Positions 1-12,074 of a stretch of 64,000 nucleotides of DNA are shown piece after piece. The notes below the pieces were generated by a model that was given only the letters and a program-made list of their open reading frames with translations, ran no database searches and was not told the origin of the DNA. The stretch is from positions 88,203,845 through 88,267,844 of the forward strand of contig NC_087062.1 in NCBI RefSeq assembly GCF_963678635.1, in the 5' to 3' direction. Each line of letters opens with the position of its first letter. Position 1 is the first letter of the stretch. The position numbers and the translations under genes are program-made. The DNA comes from Symsagittifera roscoffensis (lineage: Eukaryota > Xenacoelomorpha > Acoela > Convolutidae).

Positions 1-103
1 GAACGCGTAAGCGTAGGTTTAATTGTTCCGTCTTAGAAATATTTTCAAATTGAATGGAGGCAATTCTACTTAAGATAGCGAGTGAGGAAAGGTTTTTAAA
101 AGT

Positions 104-650
104 AACAAGACTGCTTGTATCAGGGCAAAGCCCTGAATGTTCCGACTGCTTTTTAAGGTTTATGGAGCAGCAGTAATAACATAAAAAATTAAATGAAATA
201 AAATAAAATGAAAATTTTTTTTTTCTAAAATGTGAAATTTTTTATGAAAATCATCCCCCACACGCCATATAAAGTACAAAAAGATATATTTCGTTCCTTG
301 TAACAAATCAATTATGGCAACTAAGTTTCGTTCAACCAATTTGGAACGATTTATAAGACGGATTAAATCTCCGCTTACGCGTTAATAGCGCGAATTCTAT
401 CGCGCGTTAATTGTCCCAAATTGGTCAAAATGGCCAAAATGGCAATCTTTAAACCCTCATAACTTTACGAAAAATGATCACAGGTGAAATATCTTTTTAA
501 ATTCAAGCTCAGGACAACAATGGCTTTCGAATGATATAAAAAAATTCCGTCAAAAATGGCTAGTTAAAAAGTCGAAATTTGTCTGAAGAAAAAAAAACCC
601 ACCCCGAGCACAAATATTCCGTTACTTTCGTATCGAAAGTCGGAACAATA
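104..650 (+). mobile_element. Hairpin/AATGTTCCGAC repeat family, near-full copy 1
   Basis: Begins with ACAAGACTGCTTGTAT, then the hairpin CAGGGC-AAA-GCCCTG followed by AATGTTCCGACTGC. It ends with CGAAAGTCGGAACAATAA, which inverts the TGTTCCGACT near the left end. Interior landmarks shared with other copies include CGCTTACGCGTTAATAGCGCG and a CCACCCCGAGCACAAATATT stretch. No protein is encoded. Bases 1-45 are an inverted fragment of the same interior, so elements are nested or adjacent here. Confidence 0.7.
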
Positions 651-2418
651 AGTATTTTTTGGTTTTTGTTTGAAAAATTAACCAATTTTAGAAGCAGTCT
701 TCTTTATAAAAAAAGATTCTACCAAAAAAAAATAAACGCGGTTCAGTGGTTTAGAGGTTGAAGCCGGTAGTTACCCCGCCCGCCGTAGCTAGCGGGGGAT
801 GTCCGAGGTTCCAAACAAGTATTAGCCAGAACTTTTCCTATTCTGAACTTCTTTGAACCTCAAAAGCTCCTTTTTGCCGTCTTTTTTCTTGTGTTTACGA
901 ATTGCAGCTTCGTTTCTGTAATAACACATTGTGCCAGTTTTAAAAAGTAAGTGTGATCATCGGCGAATCATGAGATCATGGTTATTCTAAACTATAGGCC
1001 AGGTTCTGTCGACCAGGGAAATTACTCTGCATTTCTACTCGGGAATCATCTCTGACGCAAATTTTCCAAGTCTAAACTTTAGATATGGATTGATTAGCCA
1101 TTAAAAATCAAAATATTCACGAAAACAGCAAAAAAAAGTTCAGAAAAGTATGGAAACTGATATATGGATAAAAAGTAAGTTTCCATATATCGCTGATTCC
1201 TAATTGTACTCAAGGACAAAAAATACTGACAATTTTCTGTGACGAGTACCAATATTCTGGTCACAAAATTTTTTTGTTTTCGAAATCTTCCTCCTAATCA
1301 TATGCAGTATTTCGGTTGTTTGGCTCTTTAAAATACCTTTTCGAATTTCGGTTTTTTGCGCATTCGATTTTTTGCACTAAGCTATTGTCCATATCCTTTG
1401 TATAGTGACAAGCCCACAGTCTGACGTCAAACAGGTCTGTATTTTGAAAGAAAGTGGCTGTCTAGCAAGTGTCGATATCAAAAGAGCGAATTAAGTCTGC
1501 TTAAGGAGAGCTTGACAGTTTTGAAGTTTGCATGCGCTTCAAATGGTTCAGTAAAAGAGTGCTGACAATAAAAAATTGTTCAAACTAATTTCAAAACAAT
1601 GGATTACAAGGTTGATGTTTTTCGTCGCTTTCGTAGTTCGAAACTGCTTAACGGCTCTCTTCAAACTCAATGATAACATTGCAATTTATTGATCTAACTG
1701 AAATGCGCTCAAGGCAAAAACAGCTCCAGGAAATCTTGCAAGCATGAATTTTGGAGAAAGTTTTCATGAACAAACTTCCAAAACGATTTAGAGCTACAAC
1801 GCAAAAATTTCAAACATCAGAAATCCTTGTGAGCTATCAAAACCATGGATCTAAGTTGAATCTCCATCATGTTAGCGAGAAAAAATGGGCTTCATACGGC
1901 ACATGTAATTTTTGTTTAAATGCAAAATAATATGGTCAATTCAGTTTTGCCTCAGCAAATTTACAAAAAAAATTGTTTCACGTCATATCAAGTCGTGATG
2001 ACGTGATCAATTTAAGGACAAAATAACTATCTTTTGCTGTGCAAAAAATGTACCAATTTGCAGTTGACTTCTTGATTCAATTAGCACTTCAAGCTGTTTC
2101 TAGCATGCAGCTCTTGATTTAATGACATGGTAAAACAATAGGCCGGGTCGAAGTTGCCTCCCAAAACTGCCACGGGACGAACTGTGACAGCGGGGAAGAT
2201 TTAAGCACTGTCAGTTCAAATTCTAATTCCCCCGAATAAGTATTTAAAAAGAAATAAAAAATGCAATAAAAGAATACTGAGGAAGCAGTAACAATAAAGC
2301 TTGATTTATTTATTTTTTGAGTCAACACGAGTTTTCCAAATAAACATGTCAGATTTTCCAATTTTGAAAGAATTTTGAATTTTAGATTCTAAAATGAAAT
2401 TAGATTTTGATGTTTCAG
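651..2418. other. No gene recognised; probable SK intron with a tRNA-like remnant
   Basis: At about 737-815 (+) the sequence GGTTCAGTGGTTTAGAGG, followed after a GC-rich insert by GTCCGAGGTTCC, resembles pol III A- and B-box spacing of a decayed SINE head. The rest shows no coding frame with conserved residues. Confidence 0.4.
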
Positions 2419-2488
2419 GCTTCGCAAAACAAAAATTGACCAACGGAAATTATTCGACCAAGCTAACCAAATGGTGGACATGGCTAAG
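2419..2488 (+). CDS. SK channel exon: end of calmodulin-binding domain
   Basis: The acceptor TTTCAG precedes 2419 and the donor GTATGT follows 2488. One base completes an upstream codon, followed by 23 codons ending in phase 0. The conserved QRK and DQAN motifs of SK channels lie here. Confidence 0.85.
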
Positions 2489-3301
2489 GTATGTTTAGAA
2501 ATTTTCGGAAAAAATAAGAGAAAAAAATATTCAACTAAAAAACAAAAAAAAAATTAAATTAAAGATGTTTTTTTTCAGACACAAGATACAATCAACCTCA
2601 TCCATGAAGAAATGAAAGCAAGAGAAATATCGGACATGGAAAGATTAGACAAAATGGAAGGTATGATTACGAATCTGCAAAAGAACATGGACCAACTTAT
2701 CCTCCTCGCGAATCACTCCCAACAGCAACATCAAAGACTCTCCAAAGAAGTCAGCGCTCTTTCCACTAGTAACGCACGACAGCAAGCAGAAGTGTTACAT
2801 AATAACACGACTAGCAGAGCGGAAATGTTGCGTAATAATACAGACAAATTATGCAACCCAAAGTGTTCTGATTTATCATCAACCTTGACACCATTGGTGC
2901 CTCAATCATCACAGCCTCCTCAAAACCCCCCTCAAAAAACAGTAGCAGAGAAAGAAAGAAACCCAAGTTCAGTTAATCAGCCGGAAAGAAGGCCGACAGC
3001 AAGTAAGCGTAGAGGTCTGCCACATCAGAGGGCGTCGGTTCAAGGAACGTCTGACACGATTCCCAGTTTCAATTTGCCGTTGCGTGAAAACAAATTGTCA
3101 ACTGAAAACCCCAGGCTAAAAGACCGAAACAGTTGTGACGTCACTCATTTATCGTCACCGACAACTGCGAATGTTCTTGAAGAAAAGGAAGTTAACAAAA
3201 ATATTAAAACTCATTTTGAACCACACGAAAACAGAAAAGATAGCTTAACCGATTCAACTTTAACTCATGACGATAGCGAAAACGCGAATGTCAATACGTA
3301 A
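2419..3301 (+). CDS. SK-type (KCNN) calcium-activated potassium channel, C-terminal exons
   Basis: Small-conductance calcium-activated K+ channels are tetrameric plasma-membrane channels gated by calmodulin bound to the segment after S6. Two exons are visible. The first encodes LRKTKIDQRKLFDQANQ and continues to MAK; the second opens TQDTINLIHEEM. This closely follows the end of the SK calmodulin-binding domain and the coiled coil after it (family pattern: MEQRKLNDQAN, then VDLAKTQ). A heptad-rich stretch around MERLDKMEGMITNLQKNMDQ is the tetramer-type coiled coil. The remaining 180 or so residues are low-complexity, rich in S, N, Q and P, and do not resemble a domain I know. The first base completes a codon from an exon outside the window, so all membrane segments and the pore lie to the left. 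Splice sites are consensus and the phases agree. The identification rests on about 60 residues but is specific. Confidence 0.85.
2579..3301 (+). CDS. SK channel last coding exon: coiled coil and tail
   Basis: A long pyrimidine tract and TTTTCAG precede 2579. The 90-base intron before it joins in phase 0. The exon carries 240 codons and the stop. The first 11 codons lie before the first methionine, so that methionine (2612) is internal and not a start. Confidence 0.85.
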   Translation, partial: TQDTINLIHEEMKAREISDMERLDKMEGMITNLQKNMDQLILLANHSQQQHQRLSKEVSALSTSNARQQAEVLHNNTTSRAEMLRNNTDKLCNPKCSDLSSTLTPLVPQSSQPPQNPPQKTVAEKERNPSSVNQPERRPTASKRRGLPHQRASVQGTSDTIPSFNLPLRENKLSTENPRLKDRNSCDVTHLSSPTTANVLEEKEVNKNIKTHFEPHENRKDSLTDSTLTHDDSENANVNT

Positions 3302-3934
3302 CAGAAACGCCATTTCACGTTCTATATTTTGCGGTTCCAAGAAACATGGAGCAAATCAAAACCTCCCGGTGACGGGAACAGTTCCAGAAGTTATTTTGAC
3401 AATTTAGCAGTCAATACTAAAATATCCAGCTAAGTGGTTTGAAGCTTGCTTAAAGTTCGCGCTGTTAATATAGAAATAAAGAAAGTCGCTTCTCGAAAAC
3501 GCTTCTCGCAGACCGTAAAAACTGTTCAGTTGAAGTATATATGCTTTTGGCCCTGAAACGAAAGAACGGAAATGAATCAACTTTTTTCACCGGTGGCTCC
3601 TTTTCGAAACCATATCAAAAGATTTGCCGTCGACACTCAAAGGTAACAAACCCACGTGAATGTCGACCGTCAAATGAGGCCAAGTTGAAAAGAACAAAGA
3701 AGCGACTTTGTATCGGGATCTCAGGCAACAGGCCAGGAAAGAGGAGCGAAATATTTTCGAAAACGACTTCATCGACTATTTTTATGTAATAAACTTCACA
3801 CTAGTTAGTAATCGCAACTCAATGCAATGAGATCTCCAGGAAAGCAATTCTAATTCTGCAATATCACGCAATTCTCATAAAAATAGAGACCACATATTTT
3901 GTTAAAAATTCACGATTTCATTGTCCTAAATAAA
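3302..3934 (+). other. Probable 3' UTR of the SK channel gene with two AATAAA signals
   Basis: AATAAA hexamers occur at 3790-3795 and 3929-3934, about 490 and 630 bases after the stop. Nothing else coding is seen. Which signal is used cannot be told from sequence. Confidence 0.5.
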
Positions 3935-4489
3935 GTATTTATTTTTGAGAAAATCCATTATCTGTTACTCAAACCGTTTCAACAAGAATGCGACTAGATT
4001 GTTTAAAAGATCTTTTAAAAATTAGAGAGATCTTTTGAGTTTATGGGTCCAAAAAACGCAATTAGGGCAGGGCTGAATGTTCCGGGCACAATTTCTTATT
4101 TATTTTTTAAACTGTCGCAAAAAATGTAATTACTTCTCCATTTTTCGCCGATTTTTTTTTTCAAATCATAATTTTTTTGTCAATCACACGCAAACGGCAA
4201 TAAACAGTCAGAAAAAAACTCATTTTCTATATGTCATGATTAGATAAGATGGAGTAAAAAATCAAAAATAAATAGCATTTTGAAAATTGTAGTCTCTAAT
4301 AATTATAACTCATATAAATTACTTCAAAGTGTTTGCTAGAAAATCGCCAATCCACTTCTAAGAACTAGTCCACGCTCTCGTTGTAAACTAGTCAGACAAA
4401 TGTTATTTTTACACCAAAATTTCTTGACACTGAGAACTATTTTGAGAAAAAATCCAAACCAGACTGAAAAGAAAATTTTGCCATCATAC

Positions 4490-4910
4490 CAGGGGCGGAT
4501 CTAGGATTTTATCGAGGGGGGGCGGATTTTCAAAAAATTTTCCAAAATTTTGACGACCATTTTTTTTTAGGTCGACCAAATAGATTTTTCGAGCTCTCCC
4601 AAAGCACTGTTTTGCCCCTACTTTGGCAAAATTTTCTGTGCCGCTGGCAAATTTTTGAAAAAACAGTCAAAAAAGCCGTTTTTGGGCAATTTTTGAAAAA
4701 CTTTGACAGAAAAATCGCGTTTTTTTTGGCGCGCGCTCCCCCTCAAAGTTAGTATATATTGGCGCCCAAGGCGCCTTTAGAAAAATTTTAGGGTCGGTCG
4801 GCCAACAATGGATTTCTGAAAAAGTATCAAAGGGGGGACCCTTTGGGTCGGTAGGGGGTCAAATCCCTGATGGGGGGGGGGCGTCCGCCCCCCCATTAAA
4901 TCCGCCCCTG
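4490..4910. mobile_element. hAT-type non-autonomous element with 8-bp target duplication
   Basis: The 421-base element has terminal inverted repeats CAGGGGCGGAT...ATCCGCCCCTG-like (the right end reads AAATCCGCCCCTG). It is flanked on both sides by the direct repeat CATCATAC (4482-4489 and 4911-4918). Eight-base duplications and CAGGG-type ends are diagnostic of hAT transposons. The interior is G- and C-rich homopolymer and non-coding, so it would depend on a transposase elsewhere. Confidence 0.88.
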
Positions 4911-4918
4911 CATCATAC

Positions 4919-6151
4919 CACACTCCACTCTTTATACACACTCCTAGAAGCTTTTTATGGGATGACTGCAGCCACGTGTATATGAATGTTTATACTTTGC
5001 AGACGTTGACTTACGTTGCTACTATGAGTTTTCGGTCCCAACGCGGATTGATTCAGACTTGGGAAATCTGAAAAAAAAACCACTACCTCGACTCGGGATT
5101 AAAAACGGGTGGGGCTGAAACCATATTTATGTTCCACTTAAGTACGGACACAGAACAATAAAGTTAAAAGTCAATCCATTTTGAAACGTGGTTGAATTAA
5201 AGCACATTTTCGGTCGAGTAGGTCTAACATAACACTTTTTGGGTCGACCGATTCCATTTAATTTTGCCTTGTCGAGTCGGTCGAAGCAAAACCATTGACC
5301 GACCGACAGACTCAAAATTTTTGTCTAACCAGTACATGGCGAATACGGTCGAATACATAGCATAATTCCTTTGGCCGATTCAGTAGGAGCGTAGTCAATT
5401 TCAATTGAGTCGGTCGAAAGCAAGAACGTTTGTGTCGACTGCGACCACACTCAACTCAAACCCTATTTTAACAAAAAAGGCATAAAAATAAGCAAATTAA
5501 ATGCATTCTGGAAACGGAAAAATGTCTTTCGGCAAAATTGAACATGTTTTTGTGATTTTTCGTGATACACTGTAAATCGCACACAAACAGCAATAAACGG
5601 TCAGAAAAAAATTTCTATATTTCTAGATTATAAAAGTTACAAAAACATTTCAGTTCAGAGCAAAAACATTGTGGTTTAAAATTTTCAGACACGTTTTTTA
5701 CAGCATGGTTTAAAATTTTCAGACAATTTTTTTTCCAAACTGCTCAGCATACCGGTCTTAACGTTGTTCATTTAGCTTCACTTAACATTCCCGCTAATTT
5801 ACGTGACAAGATCTTCCACCCCCAAGGAAGCAAAAACGAGTGAGAATTTGACCAACGGAAGGGTAATTTCACTTTCCAAAAAATTACCATAGCTGATTCT
5901 CTGCAATTTCCGAAGCATCGCAATTCGAGCTAAAAACAATAATCAATCCGTTGGTGGGTGCTTTTTGCGGTATACAATAAGTTTCCTGTCTTAAACTCCC
6001 GTACTGGATATCCGCGCCACTAGGTTCGCTCAATATAACCTGTCTCGTACCCACCAAGTCATTCCGGCCAAATTGCCTTAGCGTATTTCTGCTCGCGAAC
6101 AAAATGTATTCCCTTATTAAACGCTTCATCAAAACTCAAAGAAAGGAGTTT
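4919..6151. other. No gene recognised; cluster of GGTCGA motifs
   Basis: Between about 5205 and 5425 the hexamer GGTCGA and its complement recur, often as GTCGGTCGA, giving this stretch a patterned look. No open frame shows family features. Confidence 0.4.
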
Positions 6152-6681
6152 TTGTTCCGAGTTTCGTAGCGAAAGTAACGTAATATTTGTGCTCGGGGTA
6201 GTTTTTTTTCTTCAGACAAATTTCGACTTTTCTAACTAGCCATTTTTAATGGAATATTTTAATATCAATCAAAAGCTATTGCTGTCTTGAGCTTAAATTT
6301 GAAAAGATATTTCACTTCTGATCATTTTTTGTAAAATTATGGGGGTTTAAACATTGCCATTTTGGCCAATTTTGGACAACTAAAGCGCGTTATATTTCGC
6401 GCTATTAACGCGAAAGCGGAGATTTGATACGTCTTAGAAATCGTTCTAAATTGGTTTAAAAAATTTTTTTTACGATAATTGATTTGTTACTAGTAGCGAA
6501 ATCTATCCTTTCGTATTTTATGTGGCGTATGGAGGGATGATTTTCACAGAAAGTTCTCAATATTTAGAAAAAAAATCATTTTATTTTATTACATTTAATT
6601 TTTTTTATTATTACTGCTCCATAAACCTTAAAAGGCAGTCGGAACATTCAGGGCTTCGCCCTGATACGGGCAGTGTTGTCT
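6152..6681 (-). mobile_element. Hairpin/AATGTTCCGAC repeat family, inverted copy 2
   Basis: Reverse-complement counterpart of the repeat at 104-650. Read on the minus strand it begins near 6681 and has GTATCAGGGCGAAGCCCTG followed by AATGTTCCGACTGCC. It ends at about 6152 with a GAAACTCGGAACAA terminus. The interior CGCTTTCGCGTTAATAGCGCG landmark is also present. Confidence 0.7.
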
Positions 6682-6926
6682 TCAATTTATTTACGGGAGT
6701 CAGTGGTTGTGAATTGAAAGGTCGTTTGACCAAGCAAATGGTCGGGTCAGAGGAATTTTGGCTATTGGTTGTGAGAATTTAGGAGAAGCGCTGACATTCT
6801 TCCAGCAAACTTATGTTCAATTTGTTAACTGGTAGGAATCATCCATCTACAGAAGCGGTAGATTCTTGGACTCATTTTTTTTATACTTTCAGACTTGGTT
6901 TAAAAAACTACAGAAATGAATTTTGA

Positions 6927-7385
6927 TCAGAGAATGTTTCGACTGCCTTTCAAGGTCTATGGAGCAGTAATGACCTGGAAAAACTAAATGTAATGAAATT
7001 AAATTTTAAAAAAATCAAGAAATTTAAGATTTTAAAAAAAAAAATCAACCCCCCACACGTCATATAAAGTAGAGAGTGATAGATTTTGCTCTTAATAACA
7101 AATCAATTATGACAAATAAGCTTTCATCAACCAATTTGGAACAATTTCTAAGACGGATTAAATCTCTGCTTACGCGTTAATAGCGCGAAACATATCGCGC
7201 GTTGATTGTCACATATTGGCCAAAATGGCAACACTTAAACCCCAATAACATTACAAAAACTAATTACAGGTGAAATTTTGTTCTAATTTAAGCTCAGGAG
7301 AACAATAATTTTCGAATGATATTTAAAAATTCCGTCAAAAATCGCTAGCTAAAAAATCGAAATTTGTCTGAAGAAAAAACCCACG
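6927..7385 (+). mobile_element. Hairpin/AATGTTCCGAC repeat family, truncated copy
   Basis: Starts inside the family at GAATGTTTCGACTGCC and follows the consensus (TTAAGACGG... CGCTTACGCGTTAATAGCGCG) to the GTCTGAAGAAAAAACCCAC region. Both termini are missing, so it is a dead fragment. Confidence 0.6.
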
Positions 7386-9309
7386 AAGGAAAAAACAAAA
7401 AAAAACAAGAAAACAGAACTCAAAACAAGCTTTTAAAAATAAGCACAAAAATTTTTATCAGAACAGAACCTTTCATAGGTAACTACTTGGTAAGTATGCA
7501 TGAGGCAGGCTGTCTTGTATCACTACGTTACTTACCAAAAAGCATATTATATCACTGTCAAACTTAACGAGCAATTTGAAACATAATTAGATCCAAGTGA
7601 GTTTTTTTGTTTGAACAAACCAAGTGAAACTGCAGTAACATTACCGCAACACTTGAGGTTTTATAAGGAAAGAAGCTAAATTTTTTTTCTTAAATTTGTT
7701 TCCAACATTTTATTGTGAGCTTGAGCCACAAATGTGTATAAGAACATATACAAGTACAATTTAAGCAAAATACTGTAAATTGTACCAACAAACAACCAAA
7801 TACTTCATCCAGATAATAACTTGAGGTTTTAGATTGAAAAAAAAAAATCAGCGAGCAATGAGCACCTTTAGGCACCTAACAAAAAAATAGAACTCACAAC
7901 AAGCATTTTGAGCTTCGAAAAAATTACTCCACAAAGAAATCAATTGCAAATCTGGCGTGAAAACCTTCATGACAACAGACTTTTTCAAAGACAAGTAAGC
8001 AGACAAAAAATGTTTCGAAACCAGTGTCCGAAGAAATTTTGTTTAAAAAGTGTTTGCAAAAATAAGCAGAAAAATTCATGCGAATAGAAGTTTCTAAAGA
8101 TAATTATTTGACAAGTATGCAAATAAATAATGGGCCAAATTCAATGTTTTGCTTACATTAGACAAGATTCGATAAATTATTCTAGAAAATATATTTATAC
8201 CATCTAACACTATACGATTATACAAAAAAAATTGAAAATATAAAATACATCTTTTTTTGGAGAGTTTGGTTTTTTGATCGAGTTTTTTAGGTTTGTTTTA
8301 TATTAGACCAAGCAGAAACTATTTTTGTAAAAACACTTTTCCGCTCTTTGAGTTTGTTTCTAGTATATTGTTTAATTGACACTTTCTCCTGATGATTTTA
8401 GCCCAGCTTTAGAAAGTTTGATCAACAGATAGACTTTCTATTCCGCAGGGACTCTGAAAATCATAATTCATTTTAGAAACCGAAAATTATCTAACAATTT
8501 GGAAAATGAAAACCATTCACGATTTGTTTCACGCCATTTTTCACGCCAATTCTCTACAATCAAGACACAAGGAAAATCACAAAAATAACGGCCAGTTAAG
8601 CAAAAACAGTTAAACAAATAGAGCCATTTGGCCTGACTGAAACTTTCAATCAAGTCATTTCTGCAAAAAAATGAAGATCAGAAAATGTCAAAACAAAGCA
8701 GAAAAAATGTTTGCTGCAATTTAATATATGAGAAACACACATGATTCATGATTGATTGCAAATAAAATAGAAAACTGTTTTCAGGGCAAATATTATCGTC
8801 AAAGAATCAAAAAAATTAAAGCTTTTTCTTCGGCACATATAATGAAAACTTAAAAAATCTAAGACAAAAATTCTTTTTCAACATCATTTTTTCCAACTCT
8901 GTCATTTTTTATCATTTTTGATTTTGCATCCTTAATAAACCAGAATTATATAAAAAAAAAAGGTAACATGGCGGAGAAAAATGAGTACGAGGTTTGCCTT
9001 CAGACCAAAACTTGAACGGAATGAAAATTCATCAATCACAGCGTTGACTTTAAATACTATTTTGGCTCTTTCTTCATCTTGTCTATAGCTAGACATATCA
9101 AAAAAAAAGTGAATGTTTTTAATTCTGACCAAACTTCTTCTAGGATGACATTTACCCAGCCGTCAAACTTAACAGTGTTTGCACAGGAATCAAAGGAGTG
9201 GTTTAGTCTATCTAATTTTTTAAGTTTCACCTAATTTCTCCTAGCAAGGGAAAAAGAGTTGCAAAAGAATGTTGTGTTATTTCTACCATTAAATTGCTTT
9301 TTGTTTCCA
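7386..9309. other. No gene or repeat recognised
   Basis: About 1.9 kb of AT-rich sequence. Short open frames on both strands show neither splice-consistent boundaries nor family features. Confidence 0.4.
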
Positions 9310-10480
9310 TTAGATTTGTGCACGTGCAATTGGACTAGACTGATCTGGCTTTTCGACCTTTCTAAGGCATGCCATGACGGGAGGAAGGTCTTCATCATCC
9401 TGGTTCATACAATCTCTGATGTCTTGCGAGATTGGAGTAGGATAAGCTGCCGCTACATAAATAACATGTTCTTCGTCTTTCGGACCCCTCGTGTTTGGCG
9501 CGACAGTGGTGATATCTTGTACTGGTTTTTATTTTGGAACTCTTTTTTTTCTGGCTAAGTTACCGCTAGATTAATTGAGGTTAGAGAATGCGCACGTTCC
9601 TGGTATGTTCCCTCCGCAATGCTTCGCGTGGTTAGTGATTGCAATCGCGGTGGCGAATGTTGCAATCCTTATTCACACTCTCGTCCTTCTTTCCTGTTTT
9701 TTTTTGGTGCATTTTAGTAATAGGGACTTTCAGATTTGTGATATTCTTGCATTTTATATTACAGATAAGACAACTAGTGACGATATTGTTGGGGATCCTT
9801 CGGTTTCTTGTGATATAATTTCTCTTCTCAGCCTTCTGTTGTTCCCATTCTTTGATATGGTCAAACCTTTTAGCGGCGAGACTGGCATATTCTTGTTGGT
9901 TCAGCACTATCTCTTCGATGGTGTACCGGTTTTTGCCAATATCCAACAAAATTGTTCTGTTTTCTCCTATTGTAACATTTTTCAAGTTTTTTGGTGGTGA
10001 TCCCAAGTCAACTTGTTTTGTCATCTTGAGTTATCCAATCGGAGCATGAGACCAACCCGTATGAGGCTTCTTGTTTCTATTTTTAAGAGTAAACCGTCCA
10101 CTTTGAGCTTATTCCTGACACCAATTACGCTGATTTTATTTTTTTGCATGTCTGATAAAGGGGGCTGTTTTTTGGAAATCCAGATGTGTCTATATACTTT
10201 ACCATATTCCTTCTGTAGGTTCTTAATTTCTCCTTTCTTCCATGTTCTTTTGGCACAGTCGAAAAAGGCTGTGGCTTACGCTGTGGCGCCTCCATGATTT
10301 TTGCTTGCGTTGTTCTTGATAACTTTGAAACTTTTAGCTTTTTCTGACACTAAGAATTGCACTCCGCGTCCGGTCTCGTCGTCTCTTTGTATCGACTTTA
10401 GGGTCGCCTAATATTCTAAAGTCGAACTGCTCAATTGTATACATAGTTTGAGTAGTCTTCATCTTCCATTATGAATACAG
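9310..10480 (-). pseudogene. Decayed retroelement-like coding region
   Basis: This stretch is visibly less AT-rich and, on the minus strand, coding-like over about 1.1 kb but broken by stops and frame changes. Successive segments can be read: one starting MKTTQTMYTIEQFDF (about 10459), a shifted part with FLVSEKAKSFKVIKNN and later ISVIGVRNKLKVDG, then MTKQVDLGSPPKNL to a Cys/His-rich part (CLICNIKC, later CNIRHRDCNH and HAKHCGGNIPGTC in another frame), and finally an acidic end with DEEHVIYVAAAYPTP. Basic residues followed by Cys/His clusters would suit an ORF1/gag-like protein of a retroelement, but I do not recognise the family. No reverse transcriptase motif is seen. It could also be a decayed DNA-transposon protein. 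Confidence 0.45.
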
Positions 10481-10485
10481 AGACG

Positions 10486-10540
10486 AAGCTGCACTTCGCA
10501 AACACAAGAGGGAAAAACGACAAGAAGTAGTTTAAAAAGG
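10486..10540 (-). mobile_element. SINE 3' tail fragment
   Basis: ACGAAGCTGCACTTCGCAAA followed by CACAAGAGGGAAAAACGAC matches the hairpin tail of the tRNA-headed SINEs at 21438-21613 and 22446-22632. The head is absent. Confidence 0.45.
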
Positions 10541-11141
10541 GTCAAAAAAAGAGAATGAGAAAAAAAATTGGAGAAAAGAAAAAAAGAAAAGACTTTACTT
10601 TAAGTAAGTAAATGACACCGGAATCAACCCTCAGTCCACGGATATTCATGTTTTCCAGTTGGCTGCTCTATAGAATTATGCAACTGATAATCATAGAAAC
10701 CAAAGACAACCGCAAAACACAATTTCAAAAAAAAATTGCAAATTTTAAAATGTAATATTAAGTAGTATATTGATGAAAGCAACAAACAAAAAAAAACTTT
10801 GCATGTAATGATATAAAAAGTATGCAGCCAAATTTTGAAAAATTTTGCATTTTAAAAATAATTGAATTTTGAGCTGGAAAATTTCTGAAATCGAATTATA
10901 ATTACTATACTATTTCATGAAAAATTAATTTTTTTTGTTGATTTGATGAATCAAAAAAGCACAACAGAACTCTGTCACATTATACTTCGGCGACTTTTTA
11001 ACTCACTTTTTTTATCTTTGAGTTGAAGATCAATCACTGAGCGCCACATATTTGCAAACTTTAAGACCCCATGCCAATCCAAAGTAAATACTATAAAAAG
11101 TAGCAAAATTTTTATTTTTGCTTCAAAAAGTCTTATCGAGG

Positions 11142-11341
11142 NNNNNNNNNNNNNNNNNNNNNNNNNNNNNNNNNNNNNNNNNNNNNNNNNNNNNNNNNNN
11201 NNNNNNNNNNNNNNNNNNNNNNNNNNNNNNNNNNNNNNNNNNNNNNNNNNNNNNNNNNNNNNNNNNNNNNNNNNNNNNNNNNNNNNNNNNNNNNNNNNNN
11301 NNNNNNNNNNNNNNNNNNNNNNNNNNNNNNNNNNNNNNNNN
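11142..11341. other. Assembly gap of 200 N
   Basis: Exactly 200 undetermined bases, probably a conventional placeholder length and not a measured one. Any frame read across it is meaningless. Confidence 0.99.
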
Positions 11342-11890
11342 TGGTATTGATGTTAGGGAGAACGAGATTAAAAACTGACTGGAAACAGAAATTGCTTAAA
11401 ACATTGTGATTGATTAAACTAAAACTGAAACGAACCCTCCCAAAAACGTGTCTAGCAATTTCGATTGGGGAGTGTGGCAACAATTTGGTAGAAAATTGCG
11501 CATTTTTGTTCAGAGCGCAATAAGGTTTTCAGGCAAACAAAAATCAGCAAACATCAGCTGTAGTTTAGTGCTCTGCATTGACACCGAAAAATATGAAAAA
11601 AGTTTAATTTTTCTATCATTTCTTTTACCAATTTTTTCAGAATAATTACCAGTAGTTAAATTGAAGAACAGAGAGCTGTTAAAGTGTCAATTAACTCCAA
11701 GAGAGTAGAAAAATCTGAATTCTTTGAGGTATTTTTATTTAAAGAAAAAATGTTTTAAAAAAATAAAAGAAAAATTGTAATTTTCTGAATTTCCCGAATC
11801 TTTTGTATTTGATACATTTTTGATTTAAAAAAATCCCGCATCTAGTTTTTTTAATTGGGAAACTTAAACAAAATTAGCTGCGTAATCTGA

Positions 11891-12074
11891 AAATTTGAAT
11901 ATATTCATGCTGAAAGGAAGCTAAGCTATGATCTCCGATAACAATAATGAAAATCGCGTGAAGAACTTGAATGCCCGAAGTTTCATATAAAATTATTTAA
12001 AGTTCTTCACGCTAATTGCATTATTGTTATCGAAAACAGTTTAGCTTTCTTTCAGCAACAAAAATATTCAAAAC
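11891..12074. repeat. Imperfect inverted repeat, arms about 75 bases
   Basis: The left arm (AATTTGAATATATTCATGC, then GAAAGGAAGCTAAGC, CGATAACAATAATG and GTGAAGAACTT) is answered on the right by AAGTTCTTCACG, CATTATTGTTATCG, TTAGCTTTCTTTC and AATATTCAAAACTT. A 30-base spacer lies between. Probably a small foldback MITE. No clear target duplication was found. Confidence 0.65.

Noticed and set aside
3541-3789. An 82-codon plus-strand frame after the SK channel stop
   Set aside because: Lies in the likely 3' UTR, overlaps the AATAAA signal and has no recognisable features.
9259-10300. Plus-strand open frames of 65-141 codons with hydrophobic runs
   Set aside because: They are the antisense of the decayed minus-strand coding region. 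Their Phe/Leu richness comes from complementing Lys/Glu codons.
11118-11483. Open frames on both strands spanning the run of N
   Set aside because: They are open only because undetermined bases contain no stops.
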